Assembly (NCBI RefSeq): GCF_900199705.1
Contig: NZ_LT904908.1
Location: forward strand, 1,313,243 to 1,377,242
Direction: 5' to 3'
Source of the DNA: Collinsella provencensis
GTDB taxonomy: Bacteria; Actinomycetota; Coriobacteriia; Coriobacteriales; Coriobacteriaceae
Length of the DNA stretch: 64,000 nt
In this document: in pieces, positions 52,306 through 61,244 of the stretch
Layout of the letters: the number at the start of each line of letters is the position of its first letter
How positions within the stretch are numbered: position 1 is the stretch's first letter
Position numbers and translations under genes: made by a program
Notes under the pieces: model-generated
Told to the model about the DNA's origin: nothing
Seen by the model: only the letters and a program-made list of their open reading frames with translations
Database searches by the model: none

Positions 52306-53547
52306 GTGCAAGACGAGACCAAGAAAAAGCTGACCGTCGCCGCGGTGCTCGGCGCCATGGGCCCGGGTTTGCTGGCGGCGCTTTCGGGCAACGACGCGGG
52401 CGGTATCGCCACGTATTCGAGCGCGGGCGCAAGCTTTGGCTATGCCACACTGTGGATGCTTCCCGTCATGGCGCTGCTGCTCATCGTGGTGCAGGAGACC
52501 GCCGCGCGCTGCGGTTGCGTGACGGGTAAGGGCTTCGCATCGCTCATCCGCGAGAAGTTCGGCGTGCGCAAAGCCGCGCTGGCCATGGTGTCGCTGCTCA
52601 TCGCGAACACCGCAGTGACGATTTCGGAATTTGCGGGTATCGCGAGCGGTTTGGCGCTGTTCGGAATCCCCAAGACGGTATCGGTCCCGCTGATGGGCTT
52701 ACTCATCTGGATGCTCACCATGTCGGGGAGCTTCCGTCGTATCGAGAAGGTTTTGCTGCTCGTGAGCTGCGTGTTTGTGACCTACGTGGTCGCGGCGTTC
52801 CTCGCCGGCCCCGATTGGGGAGAGGTTGCGCTCTCCACGGTCACGCCGCAGTTCATCGCCGATCCGAGCTATGTGTCTTTGCTGGTTGCGACCATCGGCA
52901 CCACCATCGCGCCGTGGATGATCTTCCTCGCGCAGAACAACGTGGTCGACAAGAACGCCGACGAGGATGACATCATCTTGCAGCGTATCGATACCACGAC
53001 CGGATCGGTTATCGCGTGTGCTATCGCGTGGTTCATCATCATCACGACCGGCGCGGTGCTGCATCCGGCGGGGATCGCCGTCGCCGACGCAGCCGACGCT
53101 GCGAGCGCGCTCGAGCCGATCGCCGGTGAGTTCGCAACCATCCTGTTCGCCGCGGGCTTGGTTGCCGCGAGCTTCTTGGCAGCGTGCGTGCTGCCGGGCG
53201 TGACGTCGAGCGCGATTTGCGAGGCGTTTGGCTGGGAGCGCGGCGCCGACCGCACGTGGAGTGAGGCGCCGGTGTATCGCGGCATTATCACGGTGGTCAT
53301 CGTCGCTTCCGCGTTGCTGGTTATCATGCCGGGTGTCGATCTGTTCCAAATCATGATGAGCGCACAGGTCATCAATGGTGTTTTGCTGCCGATCCTGCTG
53401 GTGTTTCTGGTGTTCATCGCCGGCGACAAGCACATCATGGGCAAGTTCAAGAACAGCCGCCTGTGGAACGTTCTCACCTGGGCCACCATCGTTCTCATCA
53501 CGGTGCTCACGGTGGTCATGTTCGCCCTCCAGGCGATGGGGTACTAG
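52306..53547 (+). CDS. NRAMP-related divalent metal transporter, NRMT-like
   Basis: A 413-residue LeuT-fold carrier with about 11 helices. The helix-1 metal motif, DPGN in manganese/iron NRAMPs, is DAGG (Asp30-Gly33), and the helix-6 motif, usually A-x-x-MPH, is TTIAPW (Ala202, Pro203, Trp204). Loss of the soft methionine ligand and the Asn matches the NRAMP-related magnesium transporters (NRMT) described from the coriobacterium Eggerthella lenta. Mg2+ (or Mn2+) uptake is therefore the best prediction. GTG 52306 is chosen for GGGGAGGGTGCC upstream. It is coupled to the MgtE_N/CBS protein. Confidence 0.88.
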   Translation: MQDETKKKLTVAAVLGAMGPGLLAALSGNDAGGIATYSSAGASFGYATLWMLPVMALLLIVVQETAARCGCVTGKGFASLIREKFGVRKAALAMVSLLIANTAVTISEFAGIASGLALFGIPKTVSVPLMGLLIWMLTMSGSFRRIEKVLLLVSCVFVTYVVAAFLAGPDWGEVALSTVTPQFIADPSYVSLLVATIGTTIAPWMIFLAQNNVVDKNADEDDIILQRIDTTTGSVIACAIAWFIIITTGAVLHPAGIAVADAADAASALEPIAGEFATILFAAGLVAASFLAACVLPGVTSSAICEAFGWERGADRTWSEAPVYRGIITVVIVASALLVIMPGVDLFQIMMSAQVINGVLLPILLVFLVFIAGDKHIMGKFKNSRLWNVLTWATIVLITVLTVVMFALQAMGY

Positions 53548-53606
53548 CTGGCGGGTACAGGGCATGTGCGTTTGCCGTCGGGTGGTTGTCATGATTGGAG
53601 ATGACG

Positions 53607-55550
53607 TTGGTCGACCGCACCCAGCAAATCCTGTTACAGCTCATCAATGCGCACGGCCCTCTGACTTCGGCTGAAATCGCTGCGAACCTCAATGTTTCGG
53701 GGCGAACGGTAATTGGCGAGATGGGACGTGTGGCAGATGAGTTGTTGCGCCATGGTGCTCGGCTGGTTTCACGGCGCAATTGGGGTTATGCGATTTCCGT
53801 AACTGACGAGGCACTCTTTTCGGAGTTCCGGTCCAATCTGGATATCCTCGCCATGCAAATCGAGGTCGCGAGTTATGACGAAACAGCTCGCTTCATCTAC
53901 ATTGCGCGCAGGTTGATTGCTTCTCCTGAGGGTGTTCGGCTCGATGCGATTTCGGACGAGTTGAGCGTGTCGCGTTCGGCGTTGAGAGAACCCCTGCGGC
54001 TCGCATATCGCTTTCTTAAGAGCTACCACTTGGAAATCGTTTCCGTGCCCAAGCTCGGAGTTACGGTGAGGGGCGAGGAATATCGCCTGCGCTTTGCCAT
54101 GACCGAGCTGTTTTTGGCCCATTTCCACAAGGCGCGCCCCAAGGATTTGGGTGCCGGTTATGCGAGTATCATCGCGTGCGGCTGGCAGGAGCGTCAGGAC
54201 ATTCGTCATCTGTATCTGGAAATTCAACGTGAGAGCGGATGGAGCCCGCGGGATAGCAGGACTCAGCGGTTGTCGATGTTGCTTATCATCTCGCGCAATC
54301 GGGCGCGAGCTGGGCACAACGTAAAGCTCAACGCAACATGGGAAGAGGAGCTGCGCCAAACTCCCCAGTTTGATTGTGCACGTCGCGTGCTCGATCGCCT
54401 CGCCGAGCGTTTCGACGATTTCAATTTAGACGATGGGGAGTGCGCGTTACTGGCGCTGTACATGATTGAGTCGCTCACCATCGACCTGAATGCCGATGGC
54501 AATCGATGCTCACCGAGGCTGCAAAAGGAAGCCGAGCAGGCGGCTCGAAAGGTGGCAAGGGAATCGGCACGTAGTTTGGGAATCAATCTGTTCTCGTCGA
54601 CGCAAGACCAAGAGCTTCTTGCACAGGCCCTGCTTCCCATATGCGTTGCGATTCGCTACGGTCTTGACGGACATGAGTGCTTTGACCACGAGAACGAGAG
54701 GACCATTCAGACGAGTCCTCTGTGCATGGCCGCGGCATCACGCATTGCTCTTGTCATCGAGGAGTGCCTTACCTGCCACGTTTCTCGTTCAACGGTATAT
54801 GTGCTCGCGGCGATAGTTGCGCGTCGGCTCTTTATGGTGAGCTACGAAGTTCGCCCCCTGCGGCTGCTGGTCAGCGATGGCACGGGGACGGAATTCGCCC
54901 GATGTAAGGGCGAGATGCTCATGCAGATGTTCCCAGATCTTATCGAGTCGGTTGCTCCCTTCGAGCTCTATGAGATGCGCGGTTTGGACGAGAACTCATA
55001 CGACGCCGCGATCATCGACTCCCAAAAGGTCAGCTACAGCTACTCATATCCAGCTGCGCATGCCAAGTTCGTCGAGTGGCGTTCAGGGTTCGCCGCAATC
55101 CACGATGATTTGCTTGTGAGGGCGTATCGGGTGGAGGGGACGCTGTTCGACCCCAACCGAATCAACGTGAGGCGCATGCGCGGCCCGGCATCGCTCGATG
55201 TGTTCCTGCGCAGAATCGGCGTCGCGGTATCTCGACGTGAAGCGTTGTTGGAGCAAAGCTTCGAGCCGTATGCATCTGCATCTGAAGTCAGCGTGCTCGT
55301 AGACTTCGTTGATGACGTGGCGAATGAGCGCGTGGAGGTCGCTCATTTTGCCGGGGCTTCCTCCGTCGGAGTGCGGGACATCGTGTATCTTGCGGTATCC
55401 GGTTCCCTGGGTGAACGGCATCTAAAGTCTGCCGAACGGCTTGCCTACTACCTGCGCATGGGAGTTCCAAAATCGTTTGACGACGATCCCGCAGGTTCAT
55501 GCTTACAGATTTTGCGCAGATCGCTGGGTATTTCGGGCAAAGGTTGCTAA
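53607..55550 (+). CDS. PRD-containing PTS regulator, MtlR/BglG-like
   Basis: A 647-residue multi-domain regulator: N-terminal HTH_11-type winged helix (about 3-60, with LTSAEIAANLNVSGRTVIGEM), a second HTH (about 95-150, LDAISDELSVSRSALREPL), two PRD-like helical regions (about 170-290 and 330-420) carrying histidines for PTS phosphorylation, an EIIB-like part (about 430-500) and a C-terminal EIIA-like part. Start uncertain: TTG 53607 has GGAG six bases upstream; ATG 53601 and TTG 53595 are in frame. It directly precedes the PTS operon (97 nt) and is its likely regulator, probably acting at the dyads at 55552-55605. Confidence 0.85.
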   Translation: MVDRTQQILLQLINAHGPLTSAEIAANLNVSGRTVIGEMGRVADELLRHGARLVSRRNWGYAISVTDEALFSEFRSNLDILAMQIEVASYDETARFIYIARRLIASPEGVRLDAISDELSVSRSALREPLRLAYRFLKSYHLEIVSVPKLGVTVRGEEYRLRFAMTELFLAHFHKARPKDLGAGYASIIACGWQERQDIRHLYLEIQRESGWSPRDSRTQRLSMLLIISRNRARAGHNVKLNATWEEELRQTPQFDCARRVLDRLAERFDDFNLDDGECALLALYMIESLTIDLNADGNRCSPRLQKEAEQAARKVARESARSLGINLFSSTQDQELLAQALLPICVAIRYGLDGHECFDHENERTIQTSPLCMAAASRIALVIEECLTCHVSRSTVYVLAAIVARRLFMVSYEVRPLRLLVSDGTGTEFARCKGEMLMQMFPDLIESVAPFELYEMRGLDENSYDAAIIDSQKVSYSYSYPAAHAKFVEWRSGFAAIHDDLLVRAYRVEGTLFDPNRINVRRMRGPASLDVFLRRIGVAVSRREALLEQSFEPYASASEVSVLVDFVDDVANERVEVAHFAGASSVGVRDIVYLAVSGSLGERHLKSAERLAYYLRMGVPKSFDDDPAGSCLQILRRSLGISGKGC

Positions 55551-55551
55551 A

Positions 55552-55574
55552 TTCTTCATCAATTAATTGAAGAA
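55552..55574. promoter_or_regulatory. Dyad 1 before the second PTS operon
   Basis: Perfect TTCTTCA-N9-TGAAGAA, beginning 1 nt after the regulator stop codon; its centre holds the 12-nt palindrome TCAATTAATTGA. AT-rich compared with its surroundings. Confidence 0.6.
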
Positions 55575-55586
55575 GAAATGATGGAG

Positions 55587-55605
55587 ATCTTCAAATCAAG
55601 AAGAT
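55587..55605. promoter_or_regulatory. Dyad 2 before the second PTS operon
   Basis: Perfect ATCTTC-N7-GAAGAT, 13 nt after dyad 1. The two share CTTCA/GAAG half-sites and precede the EIIA ribosome site by about 30 nt. Confidence 0.55.
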
Positions 55606-55646
55606 AGAGTGAGCGTGTCGAAAAAATCCTGAAAAAGGAGGTGGCA

Positions 55647-56072
55647 ATGCTCAAGGTGTTTCTATCTTCCCATGCGCATCTCGCTTCGGGAATGCAAAGC
55701 GCTTTGGCACTCTTTTCGGCTTCAGAGGATCGACTGCGCGTTCATGATGCGTATGTCGAGGGTGAGGAAGCGACGCTCCAAGAGGATCTCGATTCATTTT
55801 TCTCCGAGGTCTCTCCAGAGGATGACGTCCTTCTTCTTAGCGATCTATACGGCGGAAGCGTGAATACGGTCATGGCGGGGTATCTCGATCGCCCGCGCAC
55901 GCGTTTGGTGGCAGGCGTCAACCTCGCGTTTCTCATCGAGGTCATGGCGCATACCGATTTGTCCGAAGGGCAGCTCGAGGACATTGTCTTACAGGCACGC
56001 GAAGCGTTGCGGGAAGTCAAGGTGAACGCGCCTGGACCTGTTCCTGCAAACGATCCGGATGATTTCTTTTAA
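55647..56072 (+). CDS. PTS mannose-family EIIA
   Basis: A 141-residue EIIA of the mannose family. The phospho-acceptor is probably His9 in LSSHAHLASGM, matching the SHG-x-(L/F)ASG pattern, and LLLSDLYGGSVNT is the second family block (usually DLxGGTP). ATG 55647 is set by GAAAAAGGAGGTGGCA. It takes phosphate from HPr and passes it to the EIIB at 56084. First gene of a complete IIA-IIB-IIC-IID operon. Confidence 0.93.
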   Translation: MLKVFLSSHAHLASGMQSALALFSASEDRLRVHDAYVEGEEATLQEDLDSFFSEVSPEDDVLLLSDLYGGSVNTVMAGYLDRPRTRLVAGVNLAFLIEVMAHTDLSEGQLEDIVLQAREALREVKVNAPGPVPANDPDDFF

Positions 56073-56083
56073 GGAGGTAGAAC

Positions 56084-56578
56084 ATGATTGTGCTCGCACG
56101 TTTGGATGAGCGTCTGATCCATGGCCAGGTTGCCATCAAATGGAGCCGACTGCTCAACGTGGATCGCATCATTGTGGCGGACGACCAGGCAGCCAGCAGC
56201 GAGATTATGCAGAAATCGCTCATGATGGCGGCACCTGCTACGGTCAAAGTGGCAATCGTTCCACTCGAGCGCGCGATCGCGCTTTGCAACGACCCGCGTT
56301 CGGAGCAGTTGAAGATCTTACTTGTTGTATCCACGCCCGAGGCGCTGCTTCGTATCGCGCGTGAGATTCCGGGAATCCCAAAACTCAATATCGGCAATTA
56401 CGGCCGTGTGGCTCCCAAGCGCAACGGTCGCGATCGTAAAGCCTACGCTGCGAATCTCTACGCCGACGAAGAGGAGGCGGGTATTTTGCACGAGGTTGTC
56501 CAGTTGGGTATTCCCTGTGTCTTGCAGACGATTCCGGACGATACTCCCCGTGATTTGAAGGGCGTTTTGGGGTTCTGA
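56084..56578 (+). CDS. PTS mannose/fructose/sorbose-family EIIB
   Basis: A 164-residue EIIB with phospho-acceptor His13 in RLDERLIHGQVAIKW. Length and fold are standard for the family. ATG follows TAAGGAGGTAGAAC, 11 nt after EIIA. It is a paralogue of the EIIB at 25362. Confidence 0.94.
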   Translation: MIVLARLDERLIHGQVAIKWSRLLNVDRIIVADDQAASSEIMQKSLMMAAPATVKVAIVPLERAIALCNDPRSEQLKILLVVSTPEALLRIAREIPGIPKLNIGNYGRVAPKRNGRDRKAYAANLYADEEEAGILHEVVQLGIPCVLQTIPDDTPRDLKGVLGF

Positions 56579-56663
56579 TCGTTCGGCTTGGAACTTGACA
56601 CAAGGGTGTTAAAGGGCATTGCAACGGGCGGTGCCTTATAACGAAAAAAGGAGGGAGAGAGGT

Positions 56664-57494
56664 ATGTCAGCAGCAACAGCAGGTTTTCTGTGCGGTTTGG
56701 TCTACTTCGCGGTCTATTTTATCGACAACGCCTTCATGTCATGGGATTGCATCACGCGCCCCATCGTGGTGGCTCCGCTTATCGGTTTGGTTCTCGGTGA
56801 CCCTTTCACCGGCGTGATCATGGGCGCGTCGCTTGAGGCGATTTTCATGGGGATCTCTGCAATCGGCGGTTCGATTCCATCCGATGCCATTTCGGGATCG
56901 GTCGTGGCGGTTGCCTATGCGATTATGACGGGCGGCGGCCAGAGCGCTATTGAGGCGGGTCTTGCCCTTGCCATGGCAATCGGTACCGTGATGGGCGCTG
57001 TGAACAGCCTGGTCCGCGTTCTGCGCGGTTCCCTCGCTCCGTACTATGAGAAGCTGGCGGCGGAGTGCCGTCCGGTGAAGTTCTTCGTCATGAACCTCCT
57101 GATTCTCGGCGTGACCACCTTGCCGGTCGCCTCCATCGTGGGCATTGGTGTGGGCGCTGGCGTCGACGTGCTCCAGGCGGCGCTTGACTCCTGCCCTGCA
57201 TGGGTTATGTCCGGCATTGCCGCTGCTGGTTCGATGATGACTGCAGTTGGATTTGGCATCCTTCTGTCCATGATTTGGTCTCCTAGCATCGCGGTATTCT
57301 TCTTCGTCGGTTTCGTGCTCACCAAGTCGCTCGCACTTCCGAGTATCGCGGTCGCGGTCATCGGTGCCGCTATCGCGCTGTTCTACTTCTTCATCGAGAA
57401 GGACATCATCGATGCGAAGCGCGTGGGTGGCAGCTCCGAAGGTGCGCCCCAGATGGCGGTACCTGCAAACTCCGATGAAGACTTCTTTGCATAG
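56664..57494 (+). CDS. PTS mannose/fructose/sorbose-family EIIC
   Basis: A 276-residue membrane component with about eight hydrophobic segments and the family block PIVVAPLIGLVLGDPFTGVIMGASLEAIFMGISAIGG (residues about 31-67). The C-terminus is acidic (SDEDFFA), like that of the EIIC at 25920. ATG 56664 follows AAAGGAGGGAGAGG. Functions with the EIID 10 nt downstream. Confidence 0.93.
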   Translation: MSAATAGFLCGLVYFAVYFIDNAFMSWDCITRPIVVAPLIGLVLGDPFTGVIMGASLEAIFMGISAIGGSIPSDAISGSVVAVAYAIMTGGGQSAIEAGLALAMAIGTVMGAVNSLVRVLRGSLAPYYEKLAAECRPVKFFVMNLLILGVTTLPVASIVGIGVGAGVDVLQAALDSCPAWVMSGIAAAGSMMTAVGFGILLSMIWSPSIAVFFFVGFVLTKSLALPSIAVAVIGAAIALFYFFIEKDIIDAKRVGGSSEGAPQMAVPANSDEDFFA

Positions 57495-57504
57495 GGAGGT
57501 AGCG

Positions 57505-58335
57505 ATGGAAGAGACGAAACAGGGCAAGCGCGCCCTTACAACAACTGAAAATGCGACGTTGAATAAGATGTTCTGGCTGTCGCACTGCGTATTCCTTGGC
57601 TTTAACATGACCAAGATGGAGGCAAACGGCTTTACCCTCACCATGGCGCCTGCCATCGAGGAGATTTATCACGACGACCCCGAGGGGAAGCGCGACGCGT
57701 ATATCCGCAATCAGGCGTTCTTCAACACTCATGCGGTTGCCTTCAACTTTATCGCCGGTATGACGTACGCCTTCGAGCGCGATCACAAGGCGGGCGAACT
57801 ACCCGCTCAGACCATCGACGCCATGAAGGTGTCGTTGATGGGACCGACCGCAGGCATGTTCGATTCGCTGTTCTTTAACTGCCTGCGCGTTATCGGCGCC
57901 GGCATCGCCATGGGGCTCTGCGCTCAGGGCAATCCGCTGGGCGTGTTGCTGTTCATTTTCATCTATGGCGTGAGCCAGAGTGTGCTGAAGTATATTTTGC
58001 TCCGTCTTGGCTATACGCTCGGTGCTTCGGCGATCGACACCGTGTTTGAGAGCGGCTTGATGCAGATTGCGACCAAGGCCGCCTCTATTCTGGGTCTGAC
58101 TATGGTCGGCGCCATGGCGGCGACTACGGTCTCGGTTCCCATTGCCTGGACCCTCGGCTCGGGTGATACCGCTGTTGCAGTCGCTGATCTTCTCGACGGA
58201 ATTTATCCCGGGATTTTGAGCCTTGCCATCGTGCTGCTTTGCATGTGGCTCATCAAGAAGGGTGCACGTCCGATGCAGATCATCTTGGGCATCGTCGCGG
58301 TTGCACTTATCGGTGCCTTCCTTGGCATTTTCTAA
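57505..58335 (+). CDS. PTS mannose/fructose/sorbose-family EIID
   Basis: A 276-residue EIID with MFWLSHCVFLGFNMTKMEANGF at the N-terminus, the conserved AMKVSLMGPTAGMFDSLFFNC loop and C-terminal helices. ATG 57505 is set by GGGAGGTAGCG. It completes the permease and is followed by a terminator. Confidence 0.94.
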   Translation: MEETKQGKRALTTTENATLNKMFWLSHCVFLGFNMTKMEANGFTLTMAPAIEEIYHDDPEGKRDAYIRNQAFFNTHAVAFNFIAGMTYAFERDHKAGELPAQTIDAMKVSLMGPTAGMFDSLFFNCLRVIGAGIAMGLCAQGNPLGVLLFIFIYGVSQSVLKYILLRLGYTLGASAIDTVFESGLMQIATKAASILGLTMVGAMAATTVSVPIAWTLGSGDTAVAVADLLDGIYPGILSLAIVLLCMWLIKKGARPMQIILGIVAVALIGAFLGIF

Positions 58336-58354
58336 AACTGACCTTTGAGGCGCT

Positions 58355-58394
58355 GGGCGCGGTAACTGGCATGTCTGGTTATCGCGCCCGTTTT
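58355..58394 (+). terminator. Terminator of the second PTS operon
   Basis: 12-nt arms GGGCGCGGTAAC / GTTATCGCGCCC with one G-T pair, 11-nt loop and GTTTT tail. The ChbG-like gene starts 82 nt later and may receive read-through. Confidence 0.8.
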
Positions 58395-58475
58395 GAGTGC
58401 AGGTCGTCTTTTCATGCGACTATTTGTTTCATGTGGTTATTTGGGTAGTTTGAGTCGTGGGACTGGATTGATGCC

Positions 58476-59345
58476 ATGAGTAAAGAGCTTGTCATATCCG
58501 GTGATGATTTTGGCATGTCCGAGGCGTTTAACATCGGCGCGCTACGTGCGTGGAGCGAGGGGTCGGTGAGCGTTTTGGCGCTCATGGTGAACCTGCCCGC
58601 ATCATTGCACGCCGTGGAGCTGCGCAACAAGAACGCTCCAGATGCACCTCTTGCGCTTCATTTCAATGTCGTGCTAGGCCGCCCCGTGAGCGATCCGGAG
58701 AGCATACCTTCTTTGGTTGATGAGGATGGTTGCTTTTATCGCAGCTCGGCATGGAAGAGTGATAATCCGGAAAATGCGAAGTGCAAGGGGGATGTGTATC
58801 CCCAAAGCGAGGATATCGCTCGGGAACTTCTGGCGCAGATAGCGCGTTTTCACGATTTGACGGGCGAGTATCCTTCTCATATCGATTGCCACAGTGTTGT
58901 GGTCAAGCCCGTGGCGGAGGCGTTGCAAGACGTTGCGAAAGCACTGGAGATCCATTGCGAGAGCTGTCCACGAATTTGCCCGGAGATTATGAGAACGTGT
59001 GCGGAATGTATGCCCTTTGGTGGAGACACGGAGCGCGTCCAAATCACCTCGCGCGGATCTACCGTACAAGATTGGGAGCGCGACGCATTCGGAGTGCTGG
59101 AATGCCCTTACGATATCGCCGTTGTACATGCGCATCCTGGCTACATCGATCAGACGCTGTTGGACAACACTTCCCTCACGCTGCCCAGGTGCCGCGACCT
59201 TCAGACGCTTACTGACCCTCGTGTCGCCGCATGGCTTGAGTCGAACGGCATTCGCCTCGTCACCTACGAAGAGGTATATCCAGGTGGCTACCAAGCACCT
59301 TCCCATGAAGCGGTCGAGCGGTTAAAGGCGCGTTTTTGCATGTGA
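58476..59345 (+). CDS. ChbG/YdjC-family carbohydrate deacetylase
   Basis: A 289-residue YdjC-like enzyme; ChbG removes an acetyl group from chitobiose- and chitotriose-phosphate in the cytosol after PTS uptake. The metal and catalytic residues are visible in ISGDDFGMSEAFN (Asp-Asp), ALHFNVVLG, HIDCHSVV (DxH type) and VVHAHPGYID. Length is normal. The ribosome site is weak (GGATTGATGCC). Position after a complete mannose-family PTS suggests that the PTS imports an N-acetylated amino-sugar di- or oligosaccharide; this is context inference. Confidence 0.9.
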   Translation: MSKELVISGDDFGMSEAFNIGALRAWSEGSVSVLALMVNLPASLHAVELRNKNAPDAPLALHFNVVLGRPVSDPESIPSLVDEDGCFYRSSAWKSDNPENAKCKGDVYPQSEDIARELLAQIARFHDLTGEYPSHIDCHSVVVKPVAEALQDVAKALEIHCESCPRICPEIMRTCAECMPFGGDTERVQITSRGSTVQDWERDAFGVLECPYDIAVVHAHPGYIDQTLLDNTSLTLPRCRDLQTLTDPRVAAWLESNGIRLVTYEEVYPGGYQAPSHEAVERLKARFCM

Positions 59346-59456
59346 TAGCGTTTGGCTGGTTATGTGCGCAGCGCCTAGCCGATGCATTGTCATGATTGGT
59401 GCCTAAATTGGTGCGTAAATGCGTCGAACGGGAACAGCGAATTGAATACCGGTCCG

Positions 59457-59513
59457 AAAGGGTAGTGCGGGTTTGCAAAGGCAGCGCGGACCCACAAAGG
59501 TAGTGCGGCCCGC
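59457..59513. repeat. Three-copy degenerate tandem repeat, about 19 bp
   Basis: Units AAAGG(G)(T/C)AG(T/C)GCGG followed by variable GC-rich ends start at 59457, 59477 and 59496. They abut family A copy A2. The 59346-59749 gap holds these repeats and no gene that I can support. Confidence 0.6.
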
Positions 59514-59588
59514 AAGATTGGGCTATTTTTCGGTGTTTAGCCCTCGAAAAAGAGGTTCAATTGCCTAAAAACAGCCCAACCTTGCGGG
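59509..59588. repeat. Family A inverted-repeat element, copy A2
   Basis: 22-nt arms (59509-59530 and 59567-59588) with two mismatches, 36-nt centre, GGG-to-CCC distance 58 nt. The T-run in one arm and A-run in the other would allow it to act as a bidirectional terminator, here for the AbiEi/DUF559-type gene on the minus strand. Confidence 0.85.
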
Positions 59589-59749
59589 GTACAACGACGG
59601 TCTCTGCGCACCGGACAACTACTCGGAAAACTGTAGGCAGCTCAATCTGCGGGACGCAATGACAGCGTTCATATTGTTTGGGTGCATTTGCCACCAGGCG
59701 ATACCGTATGCGCCGCCGCGTTCTTCCACGCGCCTTCTTGAGAGCGCAT

Positions 59750-60850
59750 TTACCACCATCGATAGCCATCATACGCAACCGTGAGGTCGGCATAACACTC
59801 TAACGGTGGAAGTTCATCATATGTTCCAGCGCCCCGAAGGCTGTTGAGGTCGCACAGCAGCCTGATATGACGCGAATAGGAAGCGTGTGGAACCCCATAG
59901 CTTTCGAGCAAATGCGCAAAGTAATACTCATCGCATACGTCATCAAACGAAAACCGTACAATTCGAGCGCCCGTGAGGCTGAGGCGTGATTCTCGGATTC
60001 GCTCCTGTCTAAGAACATCGACGCTGCTCTTTCCTTTGGTCATCGCAGGGTCTACGTACTTTTGACGTCCATCGAGCTCGCCGAGTATGACAGTCCCGTC
60101 GGGGAGTTCCCATTTGAAGTCGGCGCGCATGATGCGGCCGGGCTCAATAGGATCGCGGTACTCAACTTGGAGCTCTGGCATGGCAAAGCCGAGCGCAATC
60201 ATGGTCGCCCGAGCAACGGACTCCCCGCCGCTCTCACTTCGCGGGTCAGCGAGCTTCACCGTATCGAGAACTCGTTTGAAATACGCTCGCCCCTTAATCG
60301 GTTCATACTGCTCAAGCCAAGTAACAGCTTCTTTGGCGGACAGATTGAGCTGCCGAAGTGCAGAATCGACAACGGGCAGTGACAAGCGTAGGTCCCTCGT
60401 ACGCAGGCAGTCGAAGAGTGTTTGCTCCGCCGATGTTACGGGAAGTCCATCCACTAACTCGTGTTCAACCTGTTTGGAAGTTCGGCTCACGACAGCGTTA
60501 GCTCGGCGGTGATAGGTTGAGCCAAGGTGTATTTCTTCGAGTAATGCATACGATACGTTCCAGCCGCGGATGGTTGCGGCCGTGACATCGGCGAAGACCC
60601 AGGTGGGATGTTTGGTGTAAAGCGCCCGCGCGGCATGTATCGTTTGCTGTGTTGGGTCGAGCGCGTCCCATTTGTCTCTTCTGGCGTAGATTCCCGAATA
60701 TGGTCGAACGATCGGAAGGTTCGTCATATACGAATTCATTCTTCGGTTAAGCGCATCTCGAAGTCGCTGGGTGGGCGGAACAAGACACATATGGTTGCTT
60801 TCCGCTTGCTCGAACAAGATGATGAGTTCATCGTCTAGCGATTTCTTCAC
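59750..60850 (-). CDS. AbiEi-like / DUF559-type protein
   Basis: A 366-residue protein resembling the actinobacterial group annotated as type IV toxin-antitoxin AbiEi-like with a nuclease-like C-terminus. The N-terminal 60 residues look like a helix-turn-helix (RLRDALNRRMNSYM region). The C-terminal part holds a possible PD-(D/E)xK site: SESGGESVARATMIALGF, MRADFKWELPDG and GELDGRQKY (Glu and Asp near 257-259). GTG 60850 is chosen for GGAAGGGG upstream; the frame continues upstream without a site. No AbiEii partner is adjacent. It is flanked by family A repeats A2 and A3, which suggests an acquired island. Confidence 0.72.
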   Translation of the reverse strand: MKKSLDDELIILFEQAESNHMCLVPPTQRLRDALNRRMNSYMTNLPIVRPYSGIYARRDKWDALDPTQQTIHAARALYTKHPTWVFADVTAATIRGWNVSYALLEEIHLGSTYHRRANAVVSRTSKQVEHELVDGLPVTSAEQTLFDCLRTRDLRLSLPVVDSALRQLNLSAKEAVTWLEQYEPIKGRAYFKRVLDTVKLADPRSESGGESVARATMIALGFAMPELQVEYRDPIEPGRIMRADFKWELPDGTVILGELDGRQKYVDPAMTKGKSSVDVLRQERIRESRLSLTGARIVRFSFDDVCDEYYFAHLLESYGVPHASYSRHIRLLCDLNSLRGAGTYDELPPLECYADLTVAYDGYRWW

Positions 60851-61244
60851 GATACCCCTTCCGCAGCGTTTGATGTTGAGCGTGGTGGCTGTGACGGGGC
60901 GTGAACGTCCCGTATGATTTGAGCGCCCAACGTGACGCTTGTTTGCGGTTGCTGATGAAGGGGATAGTAGGCCGCTCAATCTGATAACAAACCAACAGTT
61001 GGGCCGATATTTCTAACGGGAACCTTACCTGCGTCCCGCATCTGTCGAACATGCCGACGTATGGCAATGCGCCGTCTCCCGCATGGGCGTTCTTTCTCAA
61101 CAGAATCTCGACAATGTTCAGGTGATGCTACATAGAACAATCGGAATCTGTCGGTTTGCAGATGGTGCTGATATATCGGTGGCTTGCTGTGTCGTTGCGC
61201 TCGCTGCCATGCTTCGTTGTCGCCCTTGCCGCCACACTCCTGCG

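Noticed and set aside
50309-52450. Long minus-strand frame of about 700 codons
   Set aside because: Antisense shadow of the MgtE_N/CBS gene; no recognisable protein.
55551-55646. Sigma-54 promoter before the mannose-family PTS, as in LevR systems
   Set aside because: No TGGCAC-N5-TTGC pattern is present and the regulator lacks a sigma-54 AAA domain.
59557-59793. Short minus-strand frame after the AbiEi/DUF559-type gene
   Set aside because: It overlaps the end of that gene and the family A repeat, with no start signal.
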